Shown here one piece after another: positions 9,057 to 19,216 of a DNA stretch of 34,334 nt (positions are counted from its first letter, which is position 1; each line of letters begins with the position of its first letter). Location: NCBI GenBank assembly GCA_001724265.1, contig MEDY01000323.1, positions 1-34,334 on the forward strand. Reading direction: 5' to 3'. The notes under the pieces are model-generated. The model saw only the letters and a list, made by a program, of their open reading frames with translations, was not told where the DNA came from and searched no databases. This DNA comes from Rhizaria sp. SCN 62-66. Its lineage: Eukaryota > Rhizaria, unplaced. The translations under genes and the position numbers were made by a program.

Positions 9057-10131
9057 TCAAACATTCGTCGCGCGCGCCTTCTTGCCTTTACCCTCCGGCT
9101 GCACAAGACTCGTGGTGTCGTCCTTCTCAAGCACGTACAACACCGACGCGGCCTCCGCGTTGGCCTTGGCCTCCGCAGCGGCGGCGACGTCAGCCGGAAG
9201 CTTCAGTTTGGACCGGTCGAATGTGAACTCGGTGGCGTTGCGCCAGGCAGTGTTGATCGTGTCGGTGACCGACTCGTCTGAAAGAGCGACATATCGTGAT
9301 ACGATGATGAAATATTGGTGTGTGAGTTCAGTTGCGTCAGTAGGATCTGATAAAGTGTTGTGAGAGTAGCGAAGAGTGGAACAGTTTTCTTGCGGAGATC
9401 TGAGTGAGATGAGGAACGTACCGTCCGCAGTCATCAGGCGGTAGGCAATGTAGCCGCCGAGACCAAGCCAGAAGATGACGGTCCAGCCCTCGAAGAAGAG
9501 AAGCCAGCGCGACATGCGGTGCATCTTGTCCTTAGGGTTGGCACGGGCGCGAGACAGCTTGCTGCTGCTCGTCATAGCCTGCGTAAGAGTCGAAAGAAAC
9601 AAAACAAAGACAAAAAATGTGTCAGCACTATATCCATAAAGTACACTAAAGATTCAGCCGAGAATTTGCTGTTCAGTAGAGCGAGCTTGTGCGAGTGTCT
9701 CGAGAACATGCCTTAAACTCCTTTATCTTGTTGTGGCTGTCTTGAGCGACAGCGGCGGCGGCGGCCTCGGCCTCCTTGGCGGCAACCTGGGCGCCGAACG
9801 CCTTCTCAATCGAGTCGTCAAGCGAAGGCGCAGACCCTGCGGGAGTGCGCGCACCACCGAACGAGATACCACGCTGATGGGCTGCAACAACCACGGGAGA
9901 AGTGAGGAGAAGAGAGTGTGAACGTAGAGTAGTCCGACTGGTGCTCATCGTGGCAGAAATGGCAGCCGCACGGCTACGCTTAGTAACAGCAGCCAAAGAG
10001 CTCATCAGACTCTTAGGCAGGGCAGCAGAGGATAGCAGGGCACTGCTGCAGCTGCTGCCGAGAGCCATGAGCCGGTGGCTAGCAGAGAGCATTCCTTTCA
10101 CCGAGAAAAACGCAAAATGAGAGAAGTTCAT
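9057..10131 (-). CDS. Probable mitochondrial single-span membrane protein, three exons, 265 residues
   Basis: Exons 10131-9712, 9578-9422 and 9277-9057 join in frame. Intron 1 (133 bases) is a GC-AG intron: AAG then GCATGTTC, ending TTACGCAG, with GCTGAC as a likely branch site. Intron 2 (144 bases) starts GTACGTTCC and ends CTTTCAG. The long N-terminus is Ser/Ala/Arg-rich with no acid residues for over 80 positions and ends in AHQRGISFGG, typical of a mitochondrial presequence. An alpha-helical, Ala/Glu-rich segment follows at about 105-140. One membrane span, WLLFFEGWTVIFWLGLGGYIAY, lies near 170-190. A soluble tail ends KGKKARATNV. This layout suits an accessory inner-membrane protein, but I recognise no family. 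Alternative starts are the ATG at 10092 or further upstream in AT-rich sequence. If the GC-AG intron is wrong, 9057-9575 could be a separate short gene beginning MTSSSKLSRA. Confidence 0.62.
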
Positions 10132-10661
10132 GGTGAGGACAATCGTCAACAACAAAACAAATGAAACTACAAAACAATAAAAATAAATTAAATAACAAAT
10201 ATGCGAATTATAAATCAACATCAAATAGGCATGTACCAGAAAATTGCTTAATAGTTGCCCCCTCAGCGGTCACACGGTCAATTAGTCAGTCGGTCGGATC
10301 GGAGCAGTGACCGTGAGCAGCGGCTTGACTTCGGTATTTGGGAGGAGGAACGGAGGCTTAATTTTTCTCGAGGGGTCTGATGGACTGGGAGAAAATGTGT
10401 CTAGCGGGTCGAGACGAAGCTGTAATGTCTATTGGTATCAACTTCCACAATATTCAGAAGTTGACGTATTCAGTTTTTCATTCATGACCCGCCTGTGGGT
10501 GCTGCAGGACGCAATTTAGAGCAAGTTAGTTCGACGATCGTCCCCTTTTAGAGAGGGGACCACCAGCCCTTTTCTTCATTGCCCTTGTGTGCCTTTCCAT
10601 GACGATGCTCACGGCTGTGGAGTTCTTTATTACTTTCTTTGTGTCTTGTTGTAGGGTGACA
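10132..10661. other. Divergent promoter region
   Basis: 530 bases separate the starts of the minus-strand mitochondrial protein and the plus-strand arginine-rich gene. The left half is very AT-rich. The right end is a long pyrimidine-rich tract, TTTCTTTGTGTCTTGTTGTAG, ending 7 bases before the ATG at 10662, which reads like a splice acceptor. No GTACG donor is visible upstream, so a cis 5' UTR intron is not clear. No gene seen. Confidence 0.5.
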
Positions 10662-13600
10662 ATGCGCATCAAGGTCGCAGTCGCTTTTGTCATGGCCATT
10701 TTGGCCATGGCATGGGCTGCTGCTGAGCCCGAGGTGAGCGCCTTGCAGTCCGCCAGTGCCTCCTCCCAGGAGGTTCTTGCGCTGGACAGCGATGTTGCGT
10801 ACGAGATCAACGATATGTTCGATACGTCTCTCGTCGAGGTACGTTCCCTCTTTCAGATCCCAACTAAATCCGACCCCATTTGCCCCTTGAAATCCGTTCC
10901 GGTAGGAGCCACCCCATGCCGACCCTGGTCTCCTTTGCACGTTGCTTACCTTCCGACTTTACCCACCTTTTCCCCCCAATTTCGCCCTTGCTTTATAGAC
11001 TGATGCTGAGGCTGAAGTCGAGATTGACTCCGAGTCTGAGTCTGAGGTCGAGCGCCGCCGCCGCCGTCGCCGTGGTGGCCGTCGCTGCCGCAAGCTCCGC
11101 CGCCGCCAGCGCCGCCAGCTCAAGAACCTCCGCCGCCAGCTTGCTGCTCTGAAGAAGCGTGGCAAGACTGCTCGCAACAAGTCTTTCCGCCGTGTTCGTA
11201 AGGCCATCCGTCGCCTCCGTGGCTGCCGTGGTGGCCGCCGTGGACGTCGTGGAGGCCGCCGCTGCCGCAAGCTCCGCCGTCGCCAGCGCCGCCAGCTCAA
11301 GAACCTGCGTCGCCAGCTTGCTGCTCTGAAGAAGCGTGGCAAGACTGCTCGCAACAAGTCTTTCCGCCGTGTTCGTAAGGCCATCCATCGCCTCCGTGGC
11401 TGCCGTGGTGGCCGCCGTGGACGTGGTCGTAAGCTCACTCCTGCCCAGCGTGCCCGCCTCATCCGCCTACGCCGCACTCTTAAGACGCTCCGCCGCTCCC
11501 GTCAGGGCAAGTCTCCTCGCGCCAAGAAGATCCGCCGCGCGATCCGCAAGCTCACCGGTGGCCGTCGCCGCCGTGGTGGCCGCAAGCTCAACCCTGCCCA
11601 GCGCGCTCGTCTTAACAAGCTTCGCCGCACTCTCCGCCAGCTTCGCCGCTCCCGTCAGGGCAAGTCCCCCCGTGCCAAGAAGATCCGCCGTGCGATCCGC
11701 AAGCTCCGTGGTGGTCGCCGTGGCCGTGGCCGCAAGCTCAACCCTGCCCAGCGCAAGCGCGTGAAGGACATCCGCCGCAAGCTGCACGCTCTCCGCCGCA
11801 CTAAGCAGACCAAGTCTGCTCAGTTCCGCCAGCTGCGCCGTGCTCTCCGCGCCCTCGTCGGCCGCCGCCGTGGCCCCCGCATGACCCCTGCTCAGCGCCG
11901 CGCCCGCAAGGCGCTCCGCCGCCAGATCAAGGCGTTCCGCGGCGACCGCAAGAGCAAGCAGTTCCGCAAGCTTCTCCACCGCGCCCGTGCTATCAAGCTC
12001 CAGGCCAAGCGCAACGCCATGCGCCACCGCGTCCAGAAGATCAAGAAGGCCCTCAAGCAGCTCCGTGCCCGCAACCAGACCAAGACTGCTGCGTACCGCA
12101 AGCTCCGCGCCAAGCTGGCTCACGCCCGCCGCCGCGTAGCTGGCCGCAACCGCCTCAACCCTGCTGAGCGTGCCAAGCTTGCCAAGCTCCGCCGCCGCCT
12201 CCGCAACATGCGCCGCTCTCGCCAGACCAAGACTGCTGCTTACCGCCGCACTCGCCACGCCGTCAAGCGCCTGCAGACCAAGGCCCGTGGCCGTCTCCCG
12301 CGCCTCAATGCCGTCCAGCGCCGCCGCGTCCAGAAGCTGCAGGCCGCGCTCCGTAGCATGCGCCGTGCCCGCCAGACCCGCTCGTGGCGCTACCGCAACA
12401 CCCGCGCCAAGATCAACCGCGTCTACGCGCAGGCCCGCCACCAGATCTGGGTCCGCAACCACCGCAAGCACCTGATGCGCCGCATCCGCAAGACTCAGCG
12501 CAAGCTTAACCAGCTTAAGGTTGTTGGCAAGACCAAGGGCCGCACCGTTCGCCGCCTCCAGCGCCGCCTGAACCGCCTTCGTGCGGCTCACCGCCACCCC
12601 CGCTGGCTCTCTGCCTACGCCAAGAAGCAGATCCGCATCCTCAAGAAGCGTCTCCGCCGCATGCGCAAGGCCCAGAAGACCAAGTTCCCCAAGTACCGCA
12701 AGCTCCGCCGCCGCCTCGCTCACATCCGCAAGCACGGCGCTAAGAAGCCCCGCTCCCTTGGCCGTCACCTCCTGGTCCGCATGCAGCGCGCCCTCAACAA
12801 GCTCCGCGCCACCGGCCAGGGCACCTCGAAGCAGGCCCGCAAGCTCGTCCGCCGCATCAACAAGGTCCGCCGCATCTCTCGCAAGATGGTTAAGGCTCGC
12901 AAGAGTGGTAACCGCATCCTGTTCAACAAGCTCCGCCAGAAGCTCCGCAACATGGCCCGCCCCGCGCGCCCCATGACCCTCAAGCAGCGCATCCGCCGCC
13001 TGTCGAACCGCATCCAGAAGATCAGCAACCACCTTAACCGCGCCAAGGCGACTGGTGACAACCAGAAGGTCGAGCGCCTCACCAAGAAGGTCGAGCGCAT
13101 GCGCTCCAAGATCGAGAAGCTCCGTCGCCGCCAGGAGATGGATGACCGTTTCAAGGTTATGGGCACTACCAACCAGAACAACTCGACCCGTGGCTCCCGC
13201 AGCTCCTTCACTGGCCGTCCCTCCCGCGTCACGCGCCGCTTCCTCCGCAACACTAACAGCATCGCCAGCCGCCTCGCGGCGATGGCCGGCTCGGCCCAGA
13301 ACCAGGAGATGGTGAACAAGATCAAGGAGGTCCAGACCCGTATCTTCTCTGCCCGTGCCACGATTGCCCGTCGCATGAAGGCGGCCAAGGTCATGAAGGC
13401 CCGTGCCATGCGCATGGCCTCCAAGGCCGAGTACGACAAGAAGCGCTACGAGGTCCGCCGCTCCCGTAAGTGGCTCCGTCGCCTCCGCCGCGACCGCCGC
13501 CGTGCCGCCAAGCTGAACCGCCGCGCCGAGCGCCAGGCCAAGTACGCCCAGAGCATTGCCACCCGCGCCCGCACCGCGATCAAGGCTGACCGCGTTGTCG

Positions 13601-14010
13601 CCAACACCCAGCACCTCCAGCTCCGCGACGCGCTCCCCGCCGAGGCCCGCCCTCTGCTCGACGAGCTCGCGCAGTCGTACACCAACGCCGAGAACCAGAT
13701 CCGCGGCGAGATCCAGCAGCACCGCGTGCCGCCCACCAACATCGAGTACGTGCCCCCCGCCAAGACGGCCCCCATCCAGGCCATGGTCAACACCGCGGCC
13801 GCTCCCGTCACCGCCCTCCCCGGCTCCAAGCTCCCTGCCCCCGGCACCGGCCTGCTTGTTGACCCCAACTACAAGGGCATGACCGCGGCTCAGGCTGAGG
13901 CGATGTATGCGCGGCTTCGCGAACAAAACAAGTATCGAGATTTCTCTAGCGAGTTCATCGATAAGCACCTCGGCACTACTGCCCAGATCCCTCCTTCCAA
14001 CACGGTCTAA
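10662..14010 (+). CDS. Secreted, extremely arginine-rich repeat protein, 1062 residues
   Basis: Two exons, 10662-10838 and 10999-14010, phase 0. The intron starts GTACGTTCC and ends CTTTATAG. Exon 2 is open throughout; its first 760 bases contain no ATG but continue the same frame. Exon 1 encodes a signal peptide (MRIKVAVAFVMAILAMAWAAA) and an acidic segment, which continues into exon 2 as EVEIDSESESEVE. From there the protein is overwhelmingly Arg/Lys, with very high pI. Two near-identical 59-residue units (11074-11250, 11251-11427) contain RRQLKNLRRQLAALKKRGKT. Then come ~50-residue units of the form NPAQRxRLxxLRRxLxxLRRSRQGKSPRAKKIRRAIRKL, decaying toward degenerate RxLRxxLxxxR helices with the linker QTKTxxYRxLR. 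The last ~200 residues are less basic and end in a Pro/Ala-rich region and AMYARLREQNKYRDF. Heptad-like Leu spacing suggests antiparallel helical hairpins. An extracellular polycation could bind polyanions (wall glycans, silica, DNA) or kill microbes, but no family is recognised. Confidence 0.85.
11074..11427 (+). repeat. Two tandem 177-bp units inside the arginine-rich gene
   Basis: The sequence from GGT at 11074 recurs with a 177-base offset (for example CGCAAGCTCCGC at 11089 and 11266). Long stretches are identical, including CTTGCTGCTCTGAAGAAGCG. Each unit encodes 59 residues with a Cys-containing Gly/Arg linker (GRRCRKL at the start, RGCRGGRRGR at the end). DNA-level identity points to recent duplication or conversion. 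Confidence 0.85.
11428..11880 (+). repeat. 150-153-bp diverged tandem units of the arginine-rich gene
   Basis: KLxPAQRxR occurs at codons starting near 11431, 11581 and 11734, giving periods of 150 and 153 bases. Each unit contains LRRSRQGKSPRAKKIRRAIR or its diverged form. Further, weaker copies continue downstream to about 12500 (MTPAQRRARK, LNPAERAKL, LNAVQRRRV). The family therefore spans recent to ancient duplications within one exon. Confidence 0.75.
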
Positions 14011-14860
14011 GTGTGCACACAAGAAAAAAGATGAAACAGGAGATGGTTGTCGTATACGTCTTTCGTCTCGGCACTGCAGAAAGAACTTTGTGTAGTGCTT
14101 TTGAACTCTCTTCTTTTCAGTATCTACCGTGTCCTCAAAAGTGTGTGTGTGTTGTATCAAAGCGTTTTGGATTCTGACTCTGTTCTTCAGTGTTGGTTTG
14201 TGGTCGGAGGAATGAAAAAATGTATGCAGCTACAGCTTATGTGCTTACAACTCTTTTTATACAAAACGATAATCAGTTTATTACAAAATACCCCCTCAAC
14301 AACTCAAAGATAATCAGTTTATTACAAAATACCCCCTCAACAACTCAATAATAGTGTGTTTTTTACCAGCCTGCTCTGCTCGGGATCTCAGTTTCGCTCC
14401 TTCCCGGAGCGTGAGTCAAGGGCGATGTGTTTCGACCATGCACCGTTGGAATTCAACGTAATTTTGATGTTTGCTATGAATATTGAGTTGAATTTTTATG
14501 GATGTATGCTCTCCCTTATTCATCACTCCGAAATTTGTCATAGAGATGGATATTAAGAAAGCATTTTAGATCGGCCATCGCCGAGTGGTGTGAGCCCTGT
14601 GGCTCCACAACTACGATCACAGGACGTTGCCCTAAAAAGTATTGTAAACAGCATGCTTGAAATCCCCTACATTACACACATTCAAGACTCTTCATGTCAA
14701 CTTGAAACGAAAGAACAGTCACATCTTGCGTCAGTAACCTCACCTGTTTCCCGTCGTTTGCCCTCGCTTACACTGACCTCAACCTACTTCTTTTGCCGAC
14801 TGATAAAGCCTCACCCCAGAACAAGTTTGGGCTGCCTACAGGCTTCATCGCAACGAAAAC
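14011..14860. other. Spacer between the arginine-rich gene and E2F
   Basis: 850 bases with no gene seen. It holds the 3' UTR of the upstream gene, a 41-bp tandem duplication at 14268-14349 and the E2F promoter. A box-A-like string near 14568-14590 does not fold into a tRNA. Open frames here lack codon bias or recognisable content. Confidence 0.55.
14268..14349. repeat. 41-bp perfect tandem duplication
   Basis: The unit beginning GATAATCAGTTTATTACA occurs at 14268-14308 and again at 14309-14349, with a difference only at the last base. Two near-identical noncoding copies suggest a recent slippage or replication event. Confidence 0.92.
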
Positions 14861-15898
14861 ATGAGCGGGCGTGGTGTTAAGCGTGCCACAAAGCCGCCCG
14901 CGCAGCCTAGTACGTCGAAAGATATCATCATTTGTCGCACGCTCCTCCTTCGCACCACTAGTCTCTCCCATGGACTCTCGCACCTTCTAACACATCTTTC
15001 AACTTGTATTTTATCATTCGAACCTGCTCTTGTTTCTTTAGAAGCGGCGAAGGGTGCCAGTGCGCGCTCCGCTGCCGCTGCAGCGTCCGCCGCCTCCGCG
15101 AGCGCTGACGGCGATAACGACAACGACGACGACGATGATGACGGCGACGCCAAGGGTGGCAGCAAGTCCCGCGGTGAGAAATCCCTCGGTAAGATCACCC
15201 AAAAAGTTGTTGAGCTTCTTAAGTCTTCCCCCGACGGCGTTGTTGATCTGAACCAGGCCTCGATCGAGCTCGACGTGGCCAAGCGCCGCATGTACGACAT
15301 CACGGCCGTGCTGGAGGGCATCGGAGTTATCGACAAGCGCGGCGTCAACTCGATCCAGTGGCGTGGCTCCGACTCGGACGCTCAGTCGCGCACGCAAGAG
15401 CTGCAGGCCGAGTACGCCGGTTACGAGCGCGAGGAGCGCGAGCTCGACGAGCAGCTCGCGCGCATGCAGCGCACCGTCGAAGGGCTGCTAGCGCCGCAGA
15501 ATCCTGACAACAGGCACGTGTTCATCAGCCCCGCGGACCTGATGGACGTGCGCGCTTACCGCGACTCCGGTCTGCTCGCGCTCAAGGCGCCCGCCGGCGC
15601 GCTGCTCAACATGATGGAGCCCACCGTGGAGGCGCTGAACGCCGCCGCAGCCGCTAGGGCGGCGCTGGCTAACGGCAATGGCAGCGCGAGTGCGGGCGCT
15701 GGCGCGACTGAGGCTGGCGTTAAGACCGAGTCGCAGCATCACTTGTATCATGAAGAGTTCATGCCGTATAAGATTTACGTCAAGTCTGAGCACGGACAGG
15801 TCGAAGTAAGTATGCAACAACTCCAGAGTTCGGGCAGCGGTGCGGTGAAGGCTCAGGAACGCGAGGTTGAGGTGAAGCTTGAGGGTACTGAGAATTGA
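14861..15898 (+). CDS. E2F: E2F-family transcription factor
   Basis: Exons 14861-14909 and 15042-15898 join in phase 1 to give 301 residues. The intron starts GTACGTCG, ends TTTCTTTAG and has TTCTAAC as a likely branch site. After a basic start (MSGRGVKRATKP) and an Asp-rich run comes the winged-helix domain: GEKSLGKITQKVVELLK, DGVVDLNQASIELDVAKRRM, YDITAVLEGIGVIDK. RRMYDI is the DNA-contacting signature of E2F; the usual Asn after it is Ala here. A coiled-coil dimerisation stretch follows (about 150-185). Then comes the marked box, with VFISPADLMDVRAYRDSGLLALKAP, and later YKIYVKSEHGQVEV. This matches activator/repressor E2Fs that pair with DP; no DP gene is in the window. The tail is short and I see no pocket-protein motif with confidence. 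A GTAAGT at 15808 could be a donor, but the frame stays open to TGA. It would regulate S-phase genes in the nucleus. Confidence 0.92.
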   Translation: MSGRGVKRATKPPAQPSTSKDIIICRTLLLRTTSLSHGLSHLLTHLSTCILSFEPALVSLEAAKGASARSAAAAASAASASADGDNDNDDDDDDGDAKGGSKSRGEKSLGKITQKVVELLKSSPDGVVDLNQASIELDVAKRRMYDITAVLEGIGVIDKRGVNSIQWRGSDSDAQSRTQELQAEYAGYEREERELDEQLARMQRTVEGLLAPQNPDNRHVFISPADLMDVRAYRDSGLLALKAPAGALLNMMEPTVEALNAAAAARAALANGNGSASAGAGATEAGVKTESQHHLYHEEFMPYKIYVKSEHGQVEVSMQQLQSSGSGAVKAQEREVEVKLEGTEN

Positions 15899-15979
15899 AT
15901 GACTTCCCGTTGTGTCGTTACTGTATGTACGGGCTAATTTCAAGGAGATTGTTCTTCATTTCTCCTGTCATAACAGTCT

Positions 15980-15993
15980 CATGGCCGGCCATG
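15980..15993. repeat. 14-bp perfect palindrome CATGGCCGGCCATG
   Basis: A self-complementary GC-rich 14-mer 82 bases past the E2F stop, in otherwise AT-rich DNA. It contains GGCCGGCC. It could be a dimer-binding site or chance; it has no loop, so it would not form an RNA hairpin of note. Confidence 0.6.
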
Positions 15994-16011
15994 TCGATGG
16001 TCAAAGACGGA

Positions 16012-16039
16012 ACTCAAAGCACTTCCTTTTGAGTCAAAG
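16012..16039. promoter_or_regulatory. ACTCAAA / TTTGAGT inverted repeat with TTTTGA-G-TCAAAG dyad
   Basis: ACTCAAA at 16012-16018 pairs with TTTGAGT at 16028-16034. TTTTGA at 16027-16032 faces TCAAAG at 16034-16039 across one base. The half-sites are those of the cluster at 704-836. It lies 3' of E2F and far from any other start, so a role in transcription is only a guess. Confidence 0.3.
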
Positions 16040-19030
16040 CTGTCGTGAAAAATGTTACAGTAGTAGGACAAGACATAGATGCACTAATACACATCTATAT
16101 TGATAGACACTCTTTTGAATGCTGGTCAAACAGAAGTGTTCATCTCTCCTCTATTTGTTTGTTCCTGCTTAGATCGATTTGGGACTTATCGTATCCTCGA
16201 ATATACCAGCTCTTGTGTCAAAAATATTATCAACACATTGCGATCCTTCTTATTAAATGGCAAAAACGAATAACTTGTTGGATTCAGATCAATTGAATGA
16301 TTTATGAAACTTGCTGTTAAACTGTTGTGTGTAAACTATGCTGTGAGTGTGATTGTGCGAGATAGTATGACAACACTGGGCTCTAATAGGCGCAGATGGA
16401 TGCGTAGATACTCATACAAATTCTGAAAATAACACTGGCAACAACGAAACTGAACGTTCTTGAAAGGTAACAGTCCTTTTGTTGGCACACCGAAACTCAC
16501 ACTGCTGTGGAACTCGGCTATGGAACTGAAGTTTCAAGTTATAATTCTGTGGAAATAATAGTTACTGGAAAAACATCTGTAAATTTCATAAATATTTTGC
16601 TATCCAAACTAGGTGCAGGAATCCAAGTCTGGGTGTGTCTACGATTTGGCATGATTCTTCGATCTGATATTAGACTTAAAACATAGACGAACGATAATGA
16701 GTACCCATTCTTCACTTCTTACATGCTTATATTGAGTTATGCAAAAATTTTACGAACAATATTACCATATTTATCAAATAATTCTATATATCTTTAGAAT
16801 AAAAACTATTATATTAACATAATCTACGGTTAACATGTGCTATGACTGCATTAAAAGCAATGTCACAATCAGTAAGCAGTTACAAGTGGGCAGGTAGATC
16901 CTAGACGGGACCGTGTTGACATCGTGCTCATGTGTATCATCAAGCTTTATCTGCTTAAATAAGTTTGAAATAAGTTTCCACAAGATACTCAAATGTTTTT
17001 ATGTTTCTACATTTCTCTTTTGCCGCTGCCGCTTCACTTTCGTGATGCCTGTGCTTGCAATGCCTGCGGTCTGTTGCCGCTACCCTTGCGCCTGTTACTG
17101 TTGTTCTTATCCAACACTATAACAATCTAGAAAACGTATTTTTTGTTGCTTTTACATATTTTAAGTATGTACCAGCATTTTTTTTACAGTAACTTTTCCA
17201 TTGAACAAGATTACACAGTGTCTGCACGAATAATAGGAATGAGGGTTTCATAACGTGGTTGAGCGACCTGTCTGGCGTAAATGTGAAGAAATCATATGAC
17301 ACCGTCCGTTTATCAGTATAAAACTCACGGTGACAATTCATCTGTTAGCAATCTATAGGATATCATTGAATCAAAACGAGGTGCTGCATTTTAAGTGAGA
17401 TGTTAGTAAAGGTTGCCATGAGATGATTCCGACAGAAAATTAGAGCAGTTTGACCGAAATCAACAAATGTTGAAGCTTGGGTTGAATCACGTTTGAATTT
17501 GTAAATTAAAAGCAAAATCACATTTATAAGTTATTTTTACAAGGGCTTTTTAGTTATTAAAAAGAATAACTATTGTTTAGCTGAGATGTATCGAGTTAAG
17601 TTTTGATGACTGGGTCGGGAGCTCGAAGGGCGGAGGAGGATGACCTGCCCACCATTTCATCGCGTCATCATATTTACTTGTGACTGCAATATTAATGCAT
17701 TAAATTTCTGTAATTAAAATTATTAGAAGTGTTTATATTCAGTACTAGAGATTTATTTGTGTTTGTGCCGTATTTATTGCACATATAAGCATCCTTTCAA
17801 AACTGCTTCTCGGGCAGTCAAAACGCTGTCCCTCCTTCATTTCACCAAATCAAAGGTTTCATCATCAGACAATGTATGCATTCTTTTATATTATAGTTTA
17901 CCGCTTAGTTGCGTAATTTTTCAAGTGTTTTCGCGAGTATTATCTAGAGGAGACTTTGTTTGACTCCGCTATATCAACTGGTCTGCGATGCTATGCTGCC
18001 GACGACATGATTTGCGACGTCCGCGCTCCAACCACGCTCGCAACTTAGTCCTTGGCTGATTTGTTGGGAAAACTGCGTGGCAGCATTGCCCTTACGCTCT
18101 GTTGTGTGGAAAACGTGATTAAATGTTGCGTTACTGAGCAGAACACCGCGCCACAGCGTTCCGCTGAATGTGACTCATTTTCTAATAATCGCACCACTCG
18201 CATCTTTGAGTTTTGCGTTACGCTTGCTTTTAAGGTCAAATTGTGTCTTTTCCTGTTGCGAAAACGCATCGCTAGGCGTTGATACAACCTTATGGCTTTA
18301 TTGGCGGAGCGGTTTAATCATAATATTGTTGTTTTATGTCATTTCTGGTGTGGTGGCGCGAGCGCAGCTTCGTGCAATAATCTGTTCAAGTTCTTCATAA
18401 CGCACCGTTGACAGCACCACTAATGTCAGCTGCGCGCCAAAGGCCCTGCTGACCCCGGATTTATCTTACATGACCTGGGTCCGCCCGCGCGCGTTAGCAG
18501 AGGACCTCAGCTTCCTCCCTCTTCGCTCTCACCCATGTTCGAAGATGTTCATGTCGTTTGCCGATTGAACAACGAGCGTAACCACCTGGATCAACCCAGA
18601 GGAGACGAGTTGGCAAACTTAGATTTCGTGATATCTCTGCCAGTGTCAAAATGACAATTAATTAACTAACTTTTTTTGATGTCACTTATAGTTTTAATTT
18701 CGGATATTTATTTTTTTGTTTGAACAACAAGTATTATAGCTCGATATGTCTCACGGGAGGCGACATTTTTCTTGTGATGAAGATATACGCACCAAGACAA
18801 ACAAAAACTTGACTTTGAATAAAGAAAGTATTTTTATCGCATGACAAATAATATGTGAACGCTAAGATAAAACAAAACTACAATCAAAAATCTCAAGATA
18901 TGTTTACAAAGCCAATAAAGCGACTCTCTGAATTCAGCCTCTCCACAGGTTGTAGCAGGTGGGTGTGCGGAAAGCTGGGCGAACCTCAGGCCCGTCGGGA
19001 CCGTGAGCCGGCCCCAATAGACACCGCTGA

Positions 19031-19206
19031 GTACGCGCTTGCGGAGGAGAGAAAAATTTGAATTTTCGAATTCTGCCTGAGTTAAAAACTTACGGCTTTT
19101 CCAACTTAAACTCGTGCGACACGACTTTATTTCACGAACAAATGACTTGATCTCATCTTTTTATTTGTTTTCATATTTCCTGCACTTCTGCGCTGCGTAT
19201 ATTTAG
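19031..19206 (+). other. Possible 5' UTR intron of histone H1
   Basis: GTACGCG at 19031 fits the donor consensus of the other introns here, and GTATATTTAG at 19206 could be the acceptor, 10 bases before the H1 ATG. The stretch is AT-rich and the sequence just upstream (18950-19030) is GC-rich, like an exon edge. The size, 176 bases, suits the other introns. The TATATTTA inside it could instead be a TATA box. Confidence 0.3.
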
Positions 19207-19216
19207 TAGTAAAACA

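Larger units (their letters stand above)
15899..19216. other. 3.3-kb AT-rich gene-poor region
   Basis: No supported protein gene, tRNA or known structural RNA. Most of it is strongly AT-rich (for example 16700-16860 and 17480-17760). Two islands of more balanced composition stand out: about 17990-18620, and 18940-19040, the latter just upstream of H1. Small frames here start with non-ATG codons or have no codon bias. A 14-bp palindrome (15980-15993) and a TTTTGA/TCAAAG dyad (16027-16039) lie just after E2F. The region could hold regulatory DNA, a noncoding RNA or a decayed element; I cannot tell which. Confidence 0.5.

Noticed and set aside
11467-14160. 897-codon open frame on the minus strand
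   Set aside because: It is antisense to the arginine-rich gene. Absence of stops follows from the CGC/AAG/CTC codon bias; the translation is Leu/Ala/Glu-rich without domains, while the plus strand has a signal peptide, intron and coherent repeats.
14565-14640. tRNA-like string (CGCCGAGTGGTGTGAG resembles box A of Leu/Ser tRNA)
   Set aside because: No matching box B and no closing acceptor stem within a suitable distance.
18052-18282. 76-codon open frame in the gene-poor region
   Set aside because: Starts at TTG, shows no GC-ending codon bias, and has a competing frame of similar length on the other strand.
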